The notes under the pieces: generated by a model | Seen by the model: only the letters and a program-made list of their open reading frames with translations | The model's database searches: none | Told to the model about the DNA's origin: nothing | Assembly (NCBI GenBank): GCA_033032865.1 | Contig: JAWHQI010001492.1 | Span: 1 to 64,000, forward strand | DNA length: 64,000 nucleotides | Origin: Dactylorhiza incarnata | Lineage: Eukaryota > Streptophyta > Magnoliopsida > Asparagales > Orchidaceae | Direction: 5' to 3' | Part shown: positions 54,773 through 64,000 of the stretch, piece by piece | How positions within the stretch are numbered: the stretch's first letter is position 1 | Layout of the letters: each line of letters begins with the position of its first letter | Position numbers and translations under genes: made by a program

Positions 54773-57317
54773 GGAAAACTACGTCGTTTTGACGGATTCG
54801 ATGGCGACGTTCGAAGAAAACTTGAAGAACTCTCAAAAAGTTATGGAAGAGCGCTTCGATTCGAAGATGGAGGAGTTAAAAGCCCTCCTTTTGCAAAATC
54901 TGAAAGGAAAAGGGACGTCCGGTGACGGATCCGACATAGACGCGTCAAATATCCATCATGGAGGAGGTTTCGGAGGAGAAAACGCCGGAGGAGACGGACC
55001 GGAAGATGAAATGACCGCCGGAACCCTAGCCCAAGGGGGCCGGCCACTGCACAGTCAGCCGGAGGTGTGGGGGTCCAGCGGCGGGGGTCCGGACGCCCAG
55101 CTAGGGCCGCACGGCTTCACAGCCGGCCCTAGCCGAGCGGCGGAAGCCTGGGGCCTTCCAGCAGGGGTCGTCGGCCCCTATTCCGGCCCAGGATGGGTCG
55201 GCAATCCCCATCCGGCCACGGGAGGAGGCGCGGTGCCGCCTGGGCTGGCCGGGGGTGCTGCTACAGGGGGCTGGGGCCCGGAAATCCCTCTACAGGGCAG
55301 TTCGGGGCTGCTGCGGCCAGCAGGAGGAACGGCAGCAAATTGGGGGCCTCTCCCTCACTCGCCGGGAGCGGCCGGGCCGCAGCGGAATGGAGGAGGAGCC
55401 GGACATGGAGGGGGAGCCCAGTGGGGGGCCGGTCAACATCCAGGACAGCCGTGGAGACCACAACACCAGGGTTTCGGGCTGTTTCGGCCCACCGGAGCGA
55501 ATGCGATCCCTCTCGGGGGGACGGCGGGAGTTGTTCATCCGCAACAGGCCGCACACCCAAATCTGGGGTACGGCAACGGCCAGACGGGGCCGGTGAGACC
55601 GCAGATGGGGCATCAGGGTGGACAGGTGAGACCCCCGATGTGGAATCAGGGGGTGCAGCAGGGAGGTCCGGAGTTTCAGGGGCAGGATGGGGGTGGATTT
55701 GGCGGAGCGCCTCAGCGTCCCTACATGCAGCCGAAGCTGACCAGGATGAATTTCCCCAAGTTTAGGGGAGGAGATGCGCTAGAGTGGATCCAGAAGGCGG
55801 AGTTGTTCTTTAATTATCAAGAGATCCCTGAGGCGCAGTGGGTGCAACTGGCGGCGTTCCACCTGGAGGACGACGCGTACCAGTGGACGAAGTGGTTCTT
55901 GAGGGGCAGGGCATATGCCCCTTGGGCACAGTTCATTGAGGCCTTCTCTTCTCGGTTTGGGCCTTTGGAGTATGAGGACGTAGAGGCCACGTTACAGAAG
56001 CTGCAACAGAGGGGGACCGTGGCAGAGTATCGGACAGAGTTCGAGAGGCTGGCCAACCGGGTCACTTGGGGAGAGCAGACGATGCTCAGTTGTTTCATAT
56101 CGGGATTGAAGGACCACTTGCGCGACGAGGTCCACGCATATTTGCCACGCAGCTTGAGCCATGCCATAAGCATCGCTCGAATACAGGAGGAGCGTTACAA
56201 CAGGCAGAGGACCCGGACAGCGGTCAAGCCACCCGCGGCTCCTACAGCGGGACGGAGGGAGACACCTCCCACCATTCAGCCCACAGTTACGAAATTGACT
56301 TGGCCAGAGATGCAGGCACGAAGGGAGAAGGGTCTGTGCTTCAATTGTGATGAGAAGTACACGCGGGGTCACACTTGTCAGAAGATTCAGGTCTTCATGC
56401 TGAGGGAAGAAGAGGAGGAGGAGGAGGATCCGCTAGAGGGTGTCGACCTTGAGGCACTCGATCTGACAGAGTTTGGGGTCTCTATACAGGCCATGGAGGG
56501 GGGATCCGCCCCAGTGACCCTCAGGTTCACAGGATTGGTCGGCAAGGAACGGGTCACCATACTGATAGATAGTGGGAGTACCCACAATTTTATCAACCCG
56601 TCGGTGGCTTCGAAGGTGGGACAGGCGATCGATACTGATGCAGCTTTCCAGGTCATGGTCGCAGATGGCAGCAAACTGAGGTGTGAGGGGGTCATGAAAG
56701 GGGTGGAGATCAGGATGCAGAGCTACGTGTGCCACACAGACTTGTATTTACTGCCGATCAGGGGCTCCGACATGGTACTGGGGGTTCAGTGGCTCCGGCA
56801 GCTACAGCGGGTAACTATGGATTGGGTGCATCTTACCATGGAGTTTTCACAGTCGGGGAAGGAGTACTGCCTACGGGGGATTCGTTCTTCGCCCCTGAAG
56901 GAGATATCGCTGAGGAGCTTGCAGCGACTGGAGGGTCAGGGTTCACCTATGGCTATGCTGGTGGGGGTGGAGACATCAGAGACAGACCCCCCGCCCATCC
57001 CGCAGGAGATTCGGGCGCTACTGGCCCAATACGAGGATGTGTTCCAGGAGCCTTGTGGCCTACCACCCGGCCAGGTCCAGGAAACATGGTATCCAGTTGA
57101 AGGAGGGGGCGGCGCCTCCGAATGTCAGGCCTTATCGGTACCCGTATATTCAGAAGGCAGAGATCGAACGAAGTGTGAAGGAGATGCTAGCAGCGGGCAT
57201 TATACGGGCGAGTACCAGTGCCTTCTCCTCACCTATTATACTGGTGAAGAAGAAGGACCGTTCATGGCGGTTCTGCGTGGACTATCGCAATCTGAACGAG
57301 TCCACTATCAAGGATAA
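54750..57317 (+). CDS. Gag-protease part of the young chromovirus polyprotein
   Basis: An 855-codon frame. Residues 1-55 look like a coiled coil. Residues about 70-330 are Gly/Pro/Gln-rich and low in complexity. The Gag capsid domain follows (FRGGDALEWIQKAELFFNY to YRTEFERLANRV, about 338-440). A knuckle-like CFNCDEKYTRGHTC is at about 530. The aspartic protease LIDSGSTHNF has its catalytic Asp at residue 607. From about 57068 the frame leaves the polyprotein: an extra base in the string CCACCCGGCCAGG turns the conserved linker before reverse transcriptase into nonsense, ending at 57315-57317. The extended Gly-rich Gag N terminus is unusual for the lineage as I know it. Confidence 0.9.
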   Translation: MARLAAIEENYVVLTDSMATFEENLKNSQKVMEERFDSKMEELKALLLQNLKGKGTSGDGSDIDASNIHHGGGFGGENAGGDGPEDEMTAGTLAQGGRPLHSQPEVWGSSGGGPDAQLGPHGFTAGPSRAAEAWGLPAGVVGPYSGPGWVGNPHPATGGGAVPPGLAGGAATGGWGPEIPLQGSSGLLRPAGGTAANWGPLPHSPGAAGPQRNGGGAGHGGGAQWGAGQHPGQPWRPQHQGFGLFRPTGANAIPLGGTAGVVHPQQAAHPNLGYGNGQTGPVRPQMGHQGGQVRPPMWNQGVQQGGPEFQGQDGGGFGGAPQRPYMQPKLTRMNFPKFRGGDALEWIQKAELFFNYQEIPEAQWVQLAAFHLEDDAYQWTKWFLRGRAYAPWAQFIEAFSSRFGPLEYEDVEATLQKLQQRGTVAEYRTEFERLANRVTWGEQTMLSCFISGLKDHLRDEVHAYLPRSLSHAISIARIQEERYNRQRTRTAVKPPAAPTAGRRETPPTIQPTVTKLTWPEMQARREKGLCFNCDEKYTRGHTCQKIQVFMLREEEEEEEDPLEGVDLEALDLTEFGVSIQAMEGGSAPVTLRFTGLVGKERVTILIDSGSTHNFINPSVASKVGQAIDTDAAFQVMVADGSKLRCEGVMKGVEIRMQSYVCHTDLYLLPIRGSDMVLGVQWLRQLQRVTMDWVHLTMEFSQSGKEYCLRGIRSSPLKEISLRSLQRLEGQGSPMAMLVGVETSETDPPPIPQEIRALLAQYEDVFQEPCGLPPGQVQETWYPVEGGGGASECQALSVPVYSEGRDRTKCEGDASSGHYTGEYQCLLLTYYTGEEEGPFMAVLRGLSQSERVHYQG

Positions 57318-59952
57318 GTTTCCTATTCCTATGATAGAGGAGCTTCTGGATGAGCTTCATGGAGCATGTCTTTTCACCAAACTGGATTTACGGTCGGGTT
57401 ACCACCAGATACGGATGAAGTCCGAGGATATTCACAAGACGGCGTTTCGCACGCACGATGGGCACTACGAGTTCTTGGTGATGCCTTTCGGCCTCTCCAA
57501 CGCCCCATCCACCTTCCAGGCGGTTATGAACGAGACCTTCCGGCCACTCCTTCGACAGTCGGTTCTCGTATTTTTCGATGATATTCTGATCTACAGCCGC
57601 AGTTGGGCGGAGCATCTGGAGCATGTGGCAGAGGTTCTATCTATTCTTCGACGGCATCAGTTCTACGCCAAGCAGTCGAAGTGTTCGTTTGGACAACCGG
57701 AGGTGGAGTACTTGGGTCACCTAGTTTCGGTGCAGGGGGTGCGCGCTGACCCCCGGAAGATAGAGAGCATGGTTACCTGGCCACGGCCTACAACGGTGCG
57801 GGCACTCAGAGGCTTCCTGGGCCTCACGGGGTATTATCGGCGGTTTGTAAGGGACTATGGGAAACTGGCCCGACCCCTTACCCAGCTCTTGCATAAGGAT
57901 TCTTTCACTTGGCATGAGGAGGCGGAGCAGGCTTTCTCCGCTCTCAAAGCGGCCATGACGACAACACCGGTGTTAGCTTTGCCCGATTTCAGCAAGGAGT
58001 TTGTTTTGGAGACGGATGCTTCGGGGGTTGGGATTGGAGCAGTGCTTATGCAGGAGGGGAGGCCCCTGGCTTACTGTAGCAAGGCTTTGGCCCCTCGGAC
58101 TTTGGGCCTTTCCACCTACGAGAAGGAAATGCTGGCGATCCTTCATGCGGTGACTCTGTGGCGACCTTATTTGCTGGGCCATCATTTCAAGGTTCGCACG
58201 GATCATCAGAGCTTGAAACACTTCTTGGAACAACGATTGGCTTCCCCGCTACAACAGAAGTGGCTGACCAGGCTGCTGGGATACGACTATGAGATTGTGT
58301 ACAAACAGGGGAAGGAAAACGTTGTTGCCGATGCTCTATCCCGGCTACCAGAGAGCACGGTCCTTCAGATCTCGGGGCCGTTGATCGAGTCTCTGGATGA
58401 CATACAGGCCGATATAGCAGCGGATCCGGAGTTTGGCCCGATCTTGGAGGCTTTACGGCAAGGCCAACCGACGCCTTTCGGCTACCAACTGGTGGGGGGA
58501 CACTTATACTATCAGGGCAGGGTGGTGATTCCGGCTACGTCCGCTTGGGAGGAAGTCATGCTACAGGAGTTCCATTCATCTCCAACCGGAGGACATGCCG
58601 GCGTGCTTCGCACCTTACAGCGCCTTCGGGCCAATGTCTATTGGAGGGGGCTTCGCAAGGACGCCCAGAGGTTCGTGCAGCAGTGCGAGACCTGCCAGCG
58701 TCAGAAGTACGAGACCACATCGCCAGCAGGGCTGCTTACCCCGTTGGAGATCCCGCAGCATGTGTGGGAGACAGTTTCTATGGATTTCATTGAGGGCTTG
58801 CCACGATCGCAAGGCAAATCGGTGATTTTGGTGGTTGTGGACAAGCTCTCCAAGTATGGGCATTTCTTAGCTCTCAGTCATCCGTACTCCGCCGAGACGG
58901 TTGCTGAGCTCTTTGCCCGAGAGGTGGTTCGCTTACATGGTGTTCCTCGTTCGATTATCTCCGACCGCGATCCCGTCTTCATCAGCAACTTTTGGCAGGA
59001 GCTTTTCCGATTACAGGGCACTCGGCTTCGCATGAGTACGGCGAATCACCCACAGACCGATGGGCAGACGGAGGTCTTGAACAGAGGGGTAGAGACTTAC
59101 CTCCGTTGTTTTGTCACTGATGAGCCACGTTCTTGGACTCGTTGGCTCCATTGGGCGGAGTATTGCTATAATACTTCGTTCCACACAGCTAGCCGCATTA
59201 CTCCTTTTGAAATTGTTTATGGGAGGCCGCCACCATCCTTACGCTCTTATGAGCCAGGCAGTACAGCTCTTCCGGCGGTGGACCGGGTTTTGCGCGATCG
59301 AGATCAGACATTAGCTATCCTGCGGGATAATCTTCTCTCCGCCCAAACCCGAATGAAGGTGCAAGCAGACAAACATCGGACTGAGCGGGAGTTCCAAGTC
59401 GGGGATGAGGTTTTTCTTCGTCTTCAACCGTACAGACAGCTCTCCGTTGCCCGGCGGGCCAACCAGAAGCTAGCTCCACGGTATTATGGCCCCTTCCCCA
59501 TTACTCACAGGGTGGGACCGGTTGCCTATACCCTGGCTCTGCCGGAGGGGTCTCGCATCCATCCTACATTTCATGTCTCTCTTCTGAAGAAGAAGTTGGG
59601 GGCCACAGTTACTGTTACGCCTTTTCTGCCCGCGGCAACGACTACCGGCGAGTTGCGTCCTATTCCGGAGGACATCCTGCTGTCCAGATGGAAGAAACGG
59701 GGCATCGAATATCGCCCCGAGGTGCTGATTAAATGGAAAGACCTCTCAGAGGCTCATAATTCGTGGGTTGACTTCTTGGAGTTCCGTGAGCACTTTCCAG
59801 ACTTCCATCTTGAGGACAAGCTGCTTCTTGATGGGGAGGGGAATGTTATGCCCCCGGAGGATCTCCGATTCCGTGGTTACAAGTACGCCAGACGTCCGAA
59901 AGATGCGCCGGGAAAAGACCGGGCTGAACCATCCGGTTCAGCCCGCAACTAA
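57070..59952 (+). CDS. Reverse transcriptase-RNase H-integrase-chromodomain part of the young chromovirus
   Basis: The frame opens at 57037; true pol sequence starts at about 57070 (RSRKHGIQLKEG). Reverse transcriptase runs from about 57120 with FFDDILIY near 57568. RNase H has LETDASGVGIGAVLMQ near 58006. Integrase has its zinc-binding part near 58560-58710 and D, D, E in SMDFIEGLP, SDRDPVF and TEVLNR (58777, 58960, 59069). The linker LQPYRQLSVARR and [17 protein letters not shown] follows, then a chromodomain (PEDILLSRWKKRG to FPDFHLEDK, 59665-59820). No stops, and every catalytic residue is kept. The last 36 codons (from GNVMPPED) lie in the 3' LTR. Only the single upstream frameshift separates it from Gag-protease. 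Confidence 0.93.
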   Translation, partial: ARSRKHGIQLKEGAAPPNVRPYRYPYIQKAEIERSVKEMLAAGIIRASTSAFSSPIILVKKKDRSWRFCVDYRNLNESTIKDKFPIPMIEELLDELHGACLFTKLDLRSGYHQIRMKSEDIHKTAFRTHDGHYEFLVMPFGLSNAPSTFQAVMNETFRPLLRQSVLVFFDDILIYSRSWAEHLEHVAEVLSILRRHQFYAKQSKCSFGQPEVEYLGHLVSVQGVRADPRKIESMVTWPRPTTVRALRGFLGLTGYYRRFVRDYGKLARPLTQLLHKDSFTWHEEAEQAFSALKAAMTTTPVLALPDFSKEFVLETDASGVGIGAVLMQEGRPLAYCSKALAPRTLGLSTYEKEMLAILHAVTLWRPYLLGHHFKVRTDHQSLKHFLEQRLASPLQQKWLTRLLGYDYEIVYKQGKENVVADALSRLPESTVLQISGPLIESLDDIQADIAADPEFGPILEALRQGQPTPFGYQLVGGHLYYQGRVVIPATSAWEEVMLQEFHSSPTGGHAGVLRTLQRLRANVYWRGLRKDAQRFVQQCETCQRQKYETTSPAGLLTPLEIPQHVWETVSMDFIEGLPRSQGKSVILVVVDKLSKYGHFLALSHPYSAETVAELFAREVVRLHGVPRSIISDRDPVFISNFWQELFRLQGTRLRMSTANHPQTDGQTEVLNRGVETYLRCFVTDEPRSWTRWLHWAEYCYNTSFHTASRITPFEIVYGRPPPSLRSYEPGSTALPAVDRVLRDRDQTLAILRDNLLSAQTRMKVQADKHRTEREFQVGDEVFLRLQPYRQLSVARRANQKLAPRYYGPFPITHRVGPVAYTLALPEGSRIHPTFHVSLLKKKLGATVTVTPFLPAATTTGELRPIPEDILLSRWKKRGIEYRPEVLIKWKDLSEAHNSWVDFLEFREHFPDFHLEDKLLLDGEGNVMPPEDLRFRGYKYARRPKDAPGKDRAEPSGSARN
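59830..59843 (+). other. Polypurine tract inside the pol frame
   Basis: ATGGGGAGGGGAA directly precedes the LTR start TGTTATG and is read as DGEGN by pol. Confidence 0.9.
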
Positions 59953-60167
59953 TCAACTAATGGAGGAGGGCTGAACCGCACTTGGTTCAGCCCTATGGGG
60001 GCCGGCCGGCCCCCTTGTGGAATGGGGACTCTTAAATACCCCACTCCACCTCTTTGGGAGTTATGCAATTATCTTTTCAAGGTATTTTCCTTTCTTCCTA
60101 GCAAACCCTAGCCGTCTTTTCATTTCTTCTTCTTGTTCTTCCTAGAAAACCTAGCGGTAGCATAACA
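59844..60167 (+). repeat. 3' LTR of the young chromovirus, overlapping pol
   Basis: Against the 5' copy it has one extra C (CCCCCGG) and one A for G (GTGGAATGGGG). The first 109 bp encode the pol tail to TAA at 59950-59952. Confidence 0.97.
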
Positions 60168-60172
60168 GTAAT

Positions 60173-60429
60173 TTTATGCTTTACAAAAATTTAGTTGCTT
60201 AATTTCTTAAAGTTCGTGCACGCCCGCTCAAATCTCAATTTTTAAATTGCATGCATTTAGGGATTCCTAGAAATAGCCGACAGACGCGCAAACCCTACGC
60301 GTCGTCATGCATCACCGACCATGAATTTATAATTTTCAAAGGTTGCTCGCAAATTATTAGCAATAATTTTAAGCAATTCTTTCAAATAATTAATATGAGC
60401 TTGCGCATCGAATGAAATACGTTCATGGA
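60173..60429. other. Continuation of the older LTR interrupted by the young chromovirus
   Basis: AT-rich with no gene. Removing 54376-60172 joins it to the sequence ending at 54375. Confidence 0.6.
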
Positions 60430-60690
60430 ATGATAGAGGGTGGCAGTCAAGTAGGGGGGGTATAAATAACCCATAAATAATCTCAAAAGGAAATTTATTA
60501 GGGGAGCGGTTTATAGAATCATTAAATGTGAATTTGGCTTGTGAAAGTACAAGATCCCATTGAGTTGGATTTCCCCAATCAAACGTTTAAGAAAGTTCTC
60601 CAAACTCCTATTAACGACCTCGATCTGTTCATCGGTCAGAGGGCGATAGTGGCCTTAGAATGGGAAGGACTCATATTGGGGATGCCAAGA
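60430..60690 (-). pseudogene. Gypsy integrase fragment
   Basis: On the minus strand YRPLTDEQIEVVNRSLENFL and then SPNKFPFEIIYGL correspond to the HPQTDGQTEVVNRSL and SPFEIVYG motifs of gypsy integrase. The fragment is short and has frame breaks. Confidence 0.75.
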
Positions 60691-60832
60691 TACAAATCCA
60701 CTAGGCTAGCTCTAGCGGATTTCAATGACTGCTCACGCTGAAGGGCGAGTTGGTAGATCGCAGAACGAAGCCAGAACGGAATCTAGCAGTGGTTGCGACT
60801 GGCTCATCATGAATGTTGTTTCTCACCACTAA

Positions 60833-61450
60833 CTAGTCATAATAATCTCTATACTCAGCAACAAACATGGATCCTTGCTGGATGGTAAATACATGCTTGA
60901 GGAGACGACTCATATATAACGTCGGCAAAAACCTGTGATACAATTTCCACTTCATCTCCGCCCAACTAGTGATGAGGCCAAGACAATCTCGCACAAGGGT
61001 CCTCTCAAAGCTATCCCAGTACTCTCTCGCCTGACCTAGCAGGCTAGGCTTCACAAATCTGACGCTACGATCACCGAATAATTCAAAGTGATCTAGATAA
61101 TATCTCATGTCCACGAGCTAATAGCTCAAGGCCTTAAGACTCGACAAACCATCAAACGGTGGGGCAACTTTACAGAACATATACTCGAAACTCTCCTCAA
61201 AACGATGGTCATCATATTAATCGTTCCTACCATAATCGAGGCGTGTTGAAGGGTTAACACGATCTATATGAGCGAAGGGACGGAGATAAGGATAATAAAT
61301 ATAATAATACGACGATCTCTCCAAAAGGGGCTCTATGGGATCGGACATAGACATACTCGGGAACCTCAAATGGAGGAGAGAGATGACGGCGATAACTAGT
61401 CATTAATGAATCTACAGATTTTACCACTGTATCAAAATAAAACCCGAACC
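60833..61450 (-). pseudogene. Gypsy gag fragment
   Basis: LLGQAREYWDSFERTL, ITSWAEMKWKLYHRFLP and TIQQGSMFVAEYRDYYD are typical Gag capsid phrases. The start region near 61450-61300 is broken. Only about 145 bp separate it from the integrase fragment, so protease, reverse transcriptase and RNase H are gone. Confidence 0.8.
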
Positions 61451-61451
61451 T

Positions 61452-61464
61452 AACTTTGATACCA
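61452..61464 (-). other. Primer binding site of the deleted gypsy derivative
   Basis: TGGTATCAAAGTT on the minus strand, two bases inside the LTR end at 61467. It is close to the initiator-tRNA site. Confidence 0.8.
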
Positions 61465-61466
61465 AC

Positions 61467-62901
61467 TGGCATAAGACGAACCTACAGGTGACGGACGCGT
61501 GATGCCCTAACCGTAAATGAATGCAAACAATCATGCGACAAATGCCAATAGAACTACAGACCAACTGAACTAACGATTTGAATGAATGCACATACACAAT
61601 TCGATGAACTAATGAAGGCTAACCTTAATGTAATGCCAATGCAATGACTCAATCAAATAATAAACTGTGACGCGCAAATAATTAAACAACATTAATTTTA
61701 AATTACTCACGCATTTAACCTCAATTAAGCGCAAACATTCAAAATTAATTATGCGATGATTGCATAATAAATTGACAGTGCATTGGCATGAAAATACAGG
61801 GCGAATAAATAACACGCGTCCAAATAAGGAGCAATGTAAAAACTAGAGTGAGCCAAATATTACTAGCAATAAAGATGATATTTGTACATAAGTAATGAAT
61901 TTGAAAATTAATGTGAAACTCGCCAAGTAAAGGGTTGTCGACATAGGTGCATAAATCTTATGGTTGCAGATGTGGTGCAGGCACTCCAGAGCAATAATGG
62001 TTGTTGTACGGGGAGCTGCCAGAGAAGGGAAGGTGGTTGTGGTGGATGTTTTGGGGCTTAGAAGGAAGGGGGAGGGTCATCCAAGATTCTTGGAGTTTGG
62101 AAGGGGGTTGTGGAGGTGTATGCGGGCAGAATGTGGACTAGAAGAGGGTTGTGGAGGTGGAGGCGGGCAGAATGTGGACTAGAAGAGGGTTGTGGAGGTG
62201 GAGGCGGGCTGAATGTGAATTGGAAGGGGGTTGTGGAGGTGGAGGCTGGTTGAATGCGGACTGGAAGGGGGCCGCTAGAGGTTGGAGGGGGCTGAGGAGA
62301 ATGGACGGATCTAAAGGAGGCGGCGGTTGGGGACGTGGAGGTGGAGAAGGCGTGGTCGGAGGTCGAAGATCGTAGAAGGAGGCGGGGCAACGGATGGAAG
62401 AGGATCTGTCGGCGAGAGCAACGACAAGAATTGAGATGTTGTCGGAGTCGAGGAGTTGTGGGGCTCGACTGACTCGGGGAGGTCGACAGAGGCTCTAGGA
62501 ATGGAGGAGGTGGGTTGGCGGCGGCGGAAGAGCTGGCATTGGCACCTGCGGCTGTAGTGGCTCTCGCCGGCGCACCGAGAGGCATCGGAGGTCGGCACCT
62601 GCAGTGTGACTGAACGACTTTCCAATTTCTGGAAGACATTATTTCACGATAACTAAAAATCTCAAGAAGCGCATACATATAGAGGGGGAAGGGAATTATG
62701 TTAAATGATCTGATGGCCCAAATCGGTCGTTCGCATTACTTGATCTAATTCACAAAATATGTGTCCGAAAATAAAAAAACAATACATGAAAAATGTAGAA
62801 AAATGAGCTCAACGCGATCACGGGCTCCAACCGTCCATCTGACGATCCAAAAAATGGCAATCCAATCATCGTCTTCAATGTCGCACAAATGATCTCCATC
62901 A
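61467..62901 (-). repeat. 5' LTR (copy B) of the old gypsy family
   Basis: On the minus strand it runs from TGATGGAGATCAT to CTTATGCCA. It aligns with copy A at 46172-47205 plus 49754-50083. It has an internal run of about 30-bp GTGGAGGTGGAGGCGGGC-type repeats (62100-62260). Confidence 0.8.
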
Positions 62902-63559
62902 TGGTTGTAACAAAAAAAAAATTTATGCATTTACTTGCATATAAGACCATCTTTGTCCATTTAAATACATCATTATTGTAGTCTTTGCATCCTACTTGCA
63001 TTATATACTCAATGATCGATTTTCATGGCTAACCAAGGCAATCAAAAGCAGAACACAAACCCCACACATAATGCTAAGCGACAAAAACTCCTTATTAGAA
63101 CACAACTCACACTATAAAGCATTCACATCAATTAGAGTTACGTCATCACCACAGGAAATGTAAGTAGAAAAATCAGATAGTTGGAAGAATAACAAAGAGT
63201 TTGTTATGATATCGGCTTAAACGACAAGCTTGACCAACTATATTCTTATTTTGTATTTTGAATTTTTGTTACACTTTGTATCTTTTTGTTAATTGTTAGT
63301 TATATTGAACTAGTAACCATGCCAATGTTTTTTCTCAATTAGTCCCAATAATTTGGGCCCTCGGAATGAGAAAGCAAGAATCTACCATTTTTATCTCATT
63401 TTACTTTCTCAACTCCCTTTCTAAAACCAGAAGGATTTGGTAAATCTCCCTCGAATACCTCACCCCTGATAGCCACGACATCGCTCCATTATCTTGTTAA
63501 AATTTCCACCAAGAGTTGTTGTGCTTGTGTGGATATCTTCTGGCTCAATAGGTAACTCA
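62902..63559. other. Spacer, no recognised gene
   Basis: AT-rich; no ORF, RNA gene or repeat pair was recognised. Confidence 0.4.
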
Positions 63560-64000
63560 AATTGGGATGGTCGGACTATGAAATGATGACCCCACATATG
63601 GGGTTTCTATTGTTGTACTCTCAGGACAAGGGTAATCAGCTCGTTCTCGTATAGTGAGTACCAAAATGGCCGCCAGGTAGGCATTCTGCATGAGAATTGC
63701 TCCAATGCTCGTTCCAGATGAGTCCTCACTCGGCAATGAAGGGCTGAGAAAATTTTGTTATAGCGAGTACCATAATGGCCATCAGATCTTGTTGCAGTTG
63801 TGGAGGTCGTGGTCGCCTCCAAAGTCCATCGAGAAGTAGCTTCCGATGGTAGCTTCCGGTAGAAGAGGACTGGGCTGAACATTGTTACCAATCTTCCGTT
63901 TCAGTAAGGACACATGAAAAGTCAGGTGAATGCGCGAGCCTTCAGGAAGTGCCAATGTGTAAGCTACCGGCCCCACCCGGTGGAGTATACGAAAGGGGCC
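63560..64000 (-). pseudogene. Rearranged gypsy pol fragment, cut by window edge
   Basis: On the minus strand 63990-63900 reads [20 protein letters not shown] and then [17 protein letters not shown], the integrase-to-chromodomain linker. It is followed by RNase H wording (SGTSIGAILMQNA near 63700, YENELITLVLRVQQ near 63625, HHFIVR near 63585). RNase H should precede integrase, so the order is scrambled. Confidence 0.75.

Larger units (their letters stand above)
54371..60172 (+). mobile_element. Very young Ty3/gypsy chromovirus with target duplication GTAAT
   Basis: LTRs 54376-54698 and 59844-60167 differ at two positions. GTAAT flanks the element at 54371-54375 and 60168-60172. It has a good primer site, purine tract and full gag-pol with all catalytic residues; one inserted base breaks the frame. 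The short LTRs and the pol C-terminal chromodomain fit Reina-like chromoviruses (inferred). It is inserted into older chromovirus LTR sequence. Confidence 0.97.

Noticed and set aside
55193..55765. Second plus-strand ORF overlapping gag
   Set aside because: It is a shifted-frame shadow of the Gly-rich Gag region, whose GC-rich codons suppress stops in other frames.
57037..57317. Programmed frameshift between Gag-protease and reverse transcriptase
   Set aside because: The shift lies inside a conserved linker and there is no slippery heptamer or downstream structure obvious; a one-base insertion explains it better.

Overview
The window is flowering-plant nuclear DNA. The evidence is plant-type LTR retrotransposons (Ty1/copia, Ty3/gypsy chromoviruses, Tat-like), an RTE-type LINE, a probable Au-type tRNA SINE, foldback MITEs, and two plant-type genes. 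The species cannot be fixed from the sequence. About four fifths of the window is repeat-derived, and many elements are nested in one another.

Layout. 1-8358 is a decayed Tekay/Del-type gypsy pol and its very long 3' LTR. 8611-14991 is a complete copia element with target duplication AGAAC. It sits inside an older minus-strand LTR/leader sequence whose halves are 8359-8610 and 14992-15822. 16794-17408 (minus) is an intact single-exon EF-hand calmodulin-like gene. 17748-18119 is a tandemly amplified foldback repeat. 20743-21638 is a small two-exon coding locus with an internal stop; a MITE is inserted exactly at its terminal TAA. 24562-29236 (minus) holds the last three exons of a CWF19-like (CwfJ) spliceosome-associated gene. 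Its introns hold two related MITEs, a SINE and a LINE, and one intron has a GC-AG boundary. 30618-36835 is a young non-autonomous Tat-like element (minus) with one intact 411-residue two-zinc-knuckle ORF. 36879-36949 is a 35-bp U2 snRNA 5' fragment between perfect 18-bp direct repeats. About 38300-43759 is a nearly intact chromovirus (minus). 44167-50083 is a decayed gypsy element (minus) whose LTR is split by a plus-strand solo LTR (target duplication AAAGG). 52078-54375 is older chromovirus debris. 54371-60172 is a very young chromovirus (plus, target duplication GTAAT, one frameshift). 60430-62901 is an internally deleted gypsy derivative (minus), and 63560-64000 is a rearranged gypsy fragment.

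The host genes are the EF-hand gene, the CWF19-like gene and perhaps the 20743-21638 locus. They show no functional link to one another. The most unusual signals are: chromovirus pol tails encoded inside the LTR in three separate elements; the Tat-like element with a nucleocapsid-like ORF and perfect palindromes in its LTRs; the U2 retro-fragment; the tandem foldback array; and the MITE sitting on a stop codon.

Limits. Lineage names for transposons rest on recognised motifs, not on alignment. Boundaries marked as approximate could not be closed by a matching repeat.
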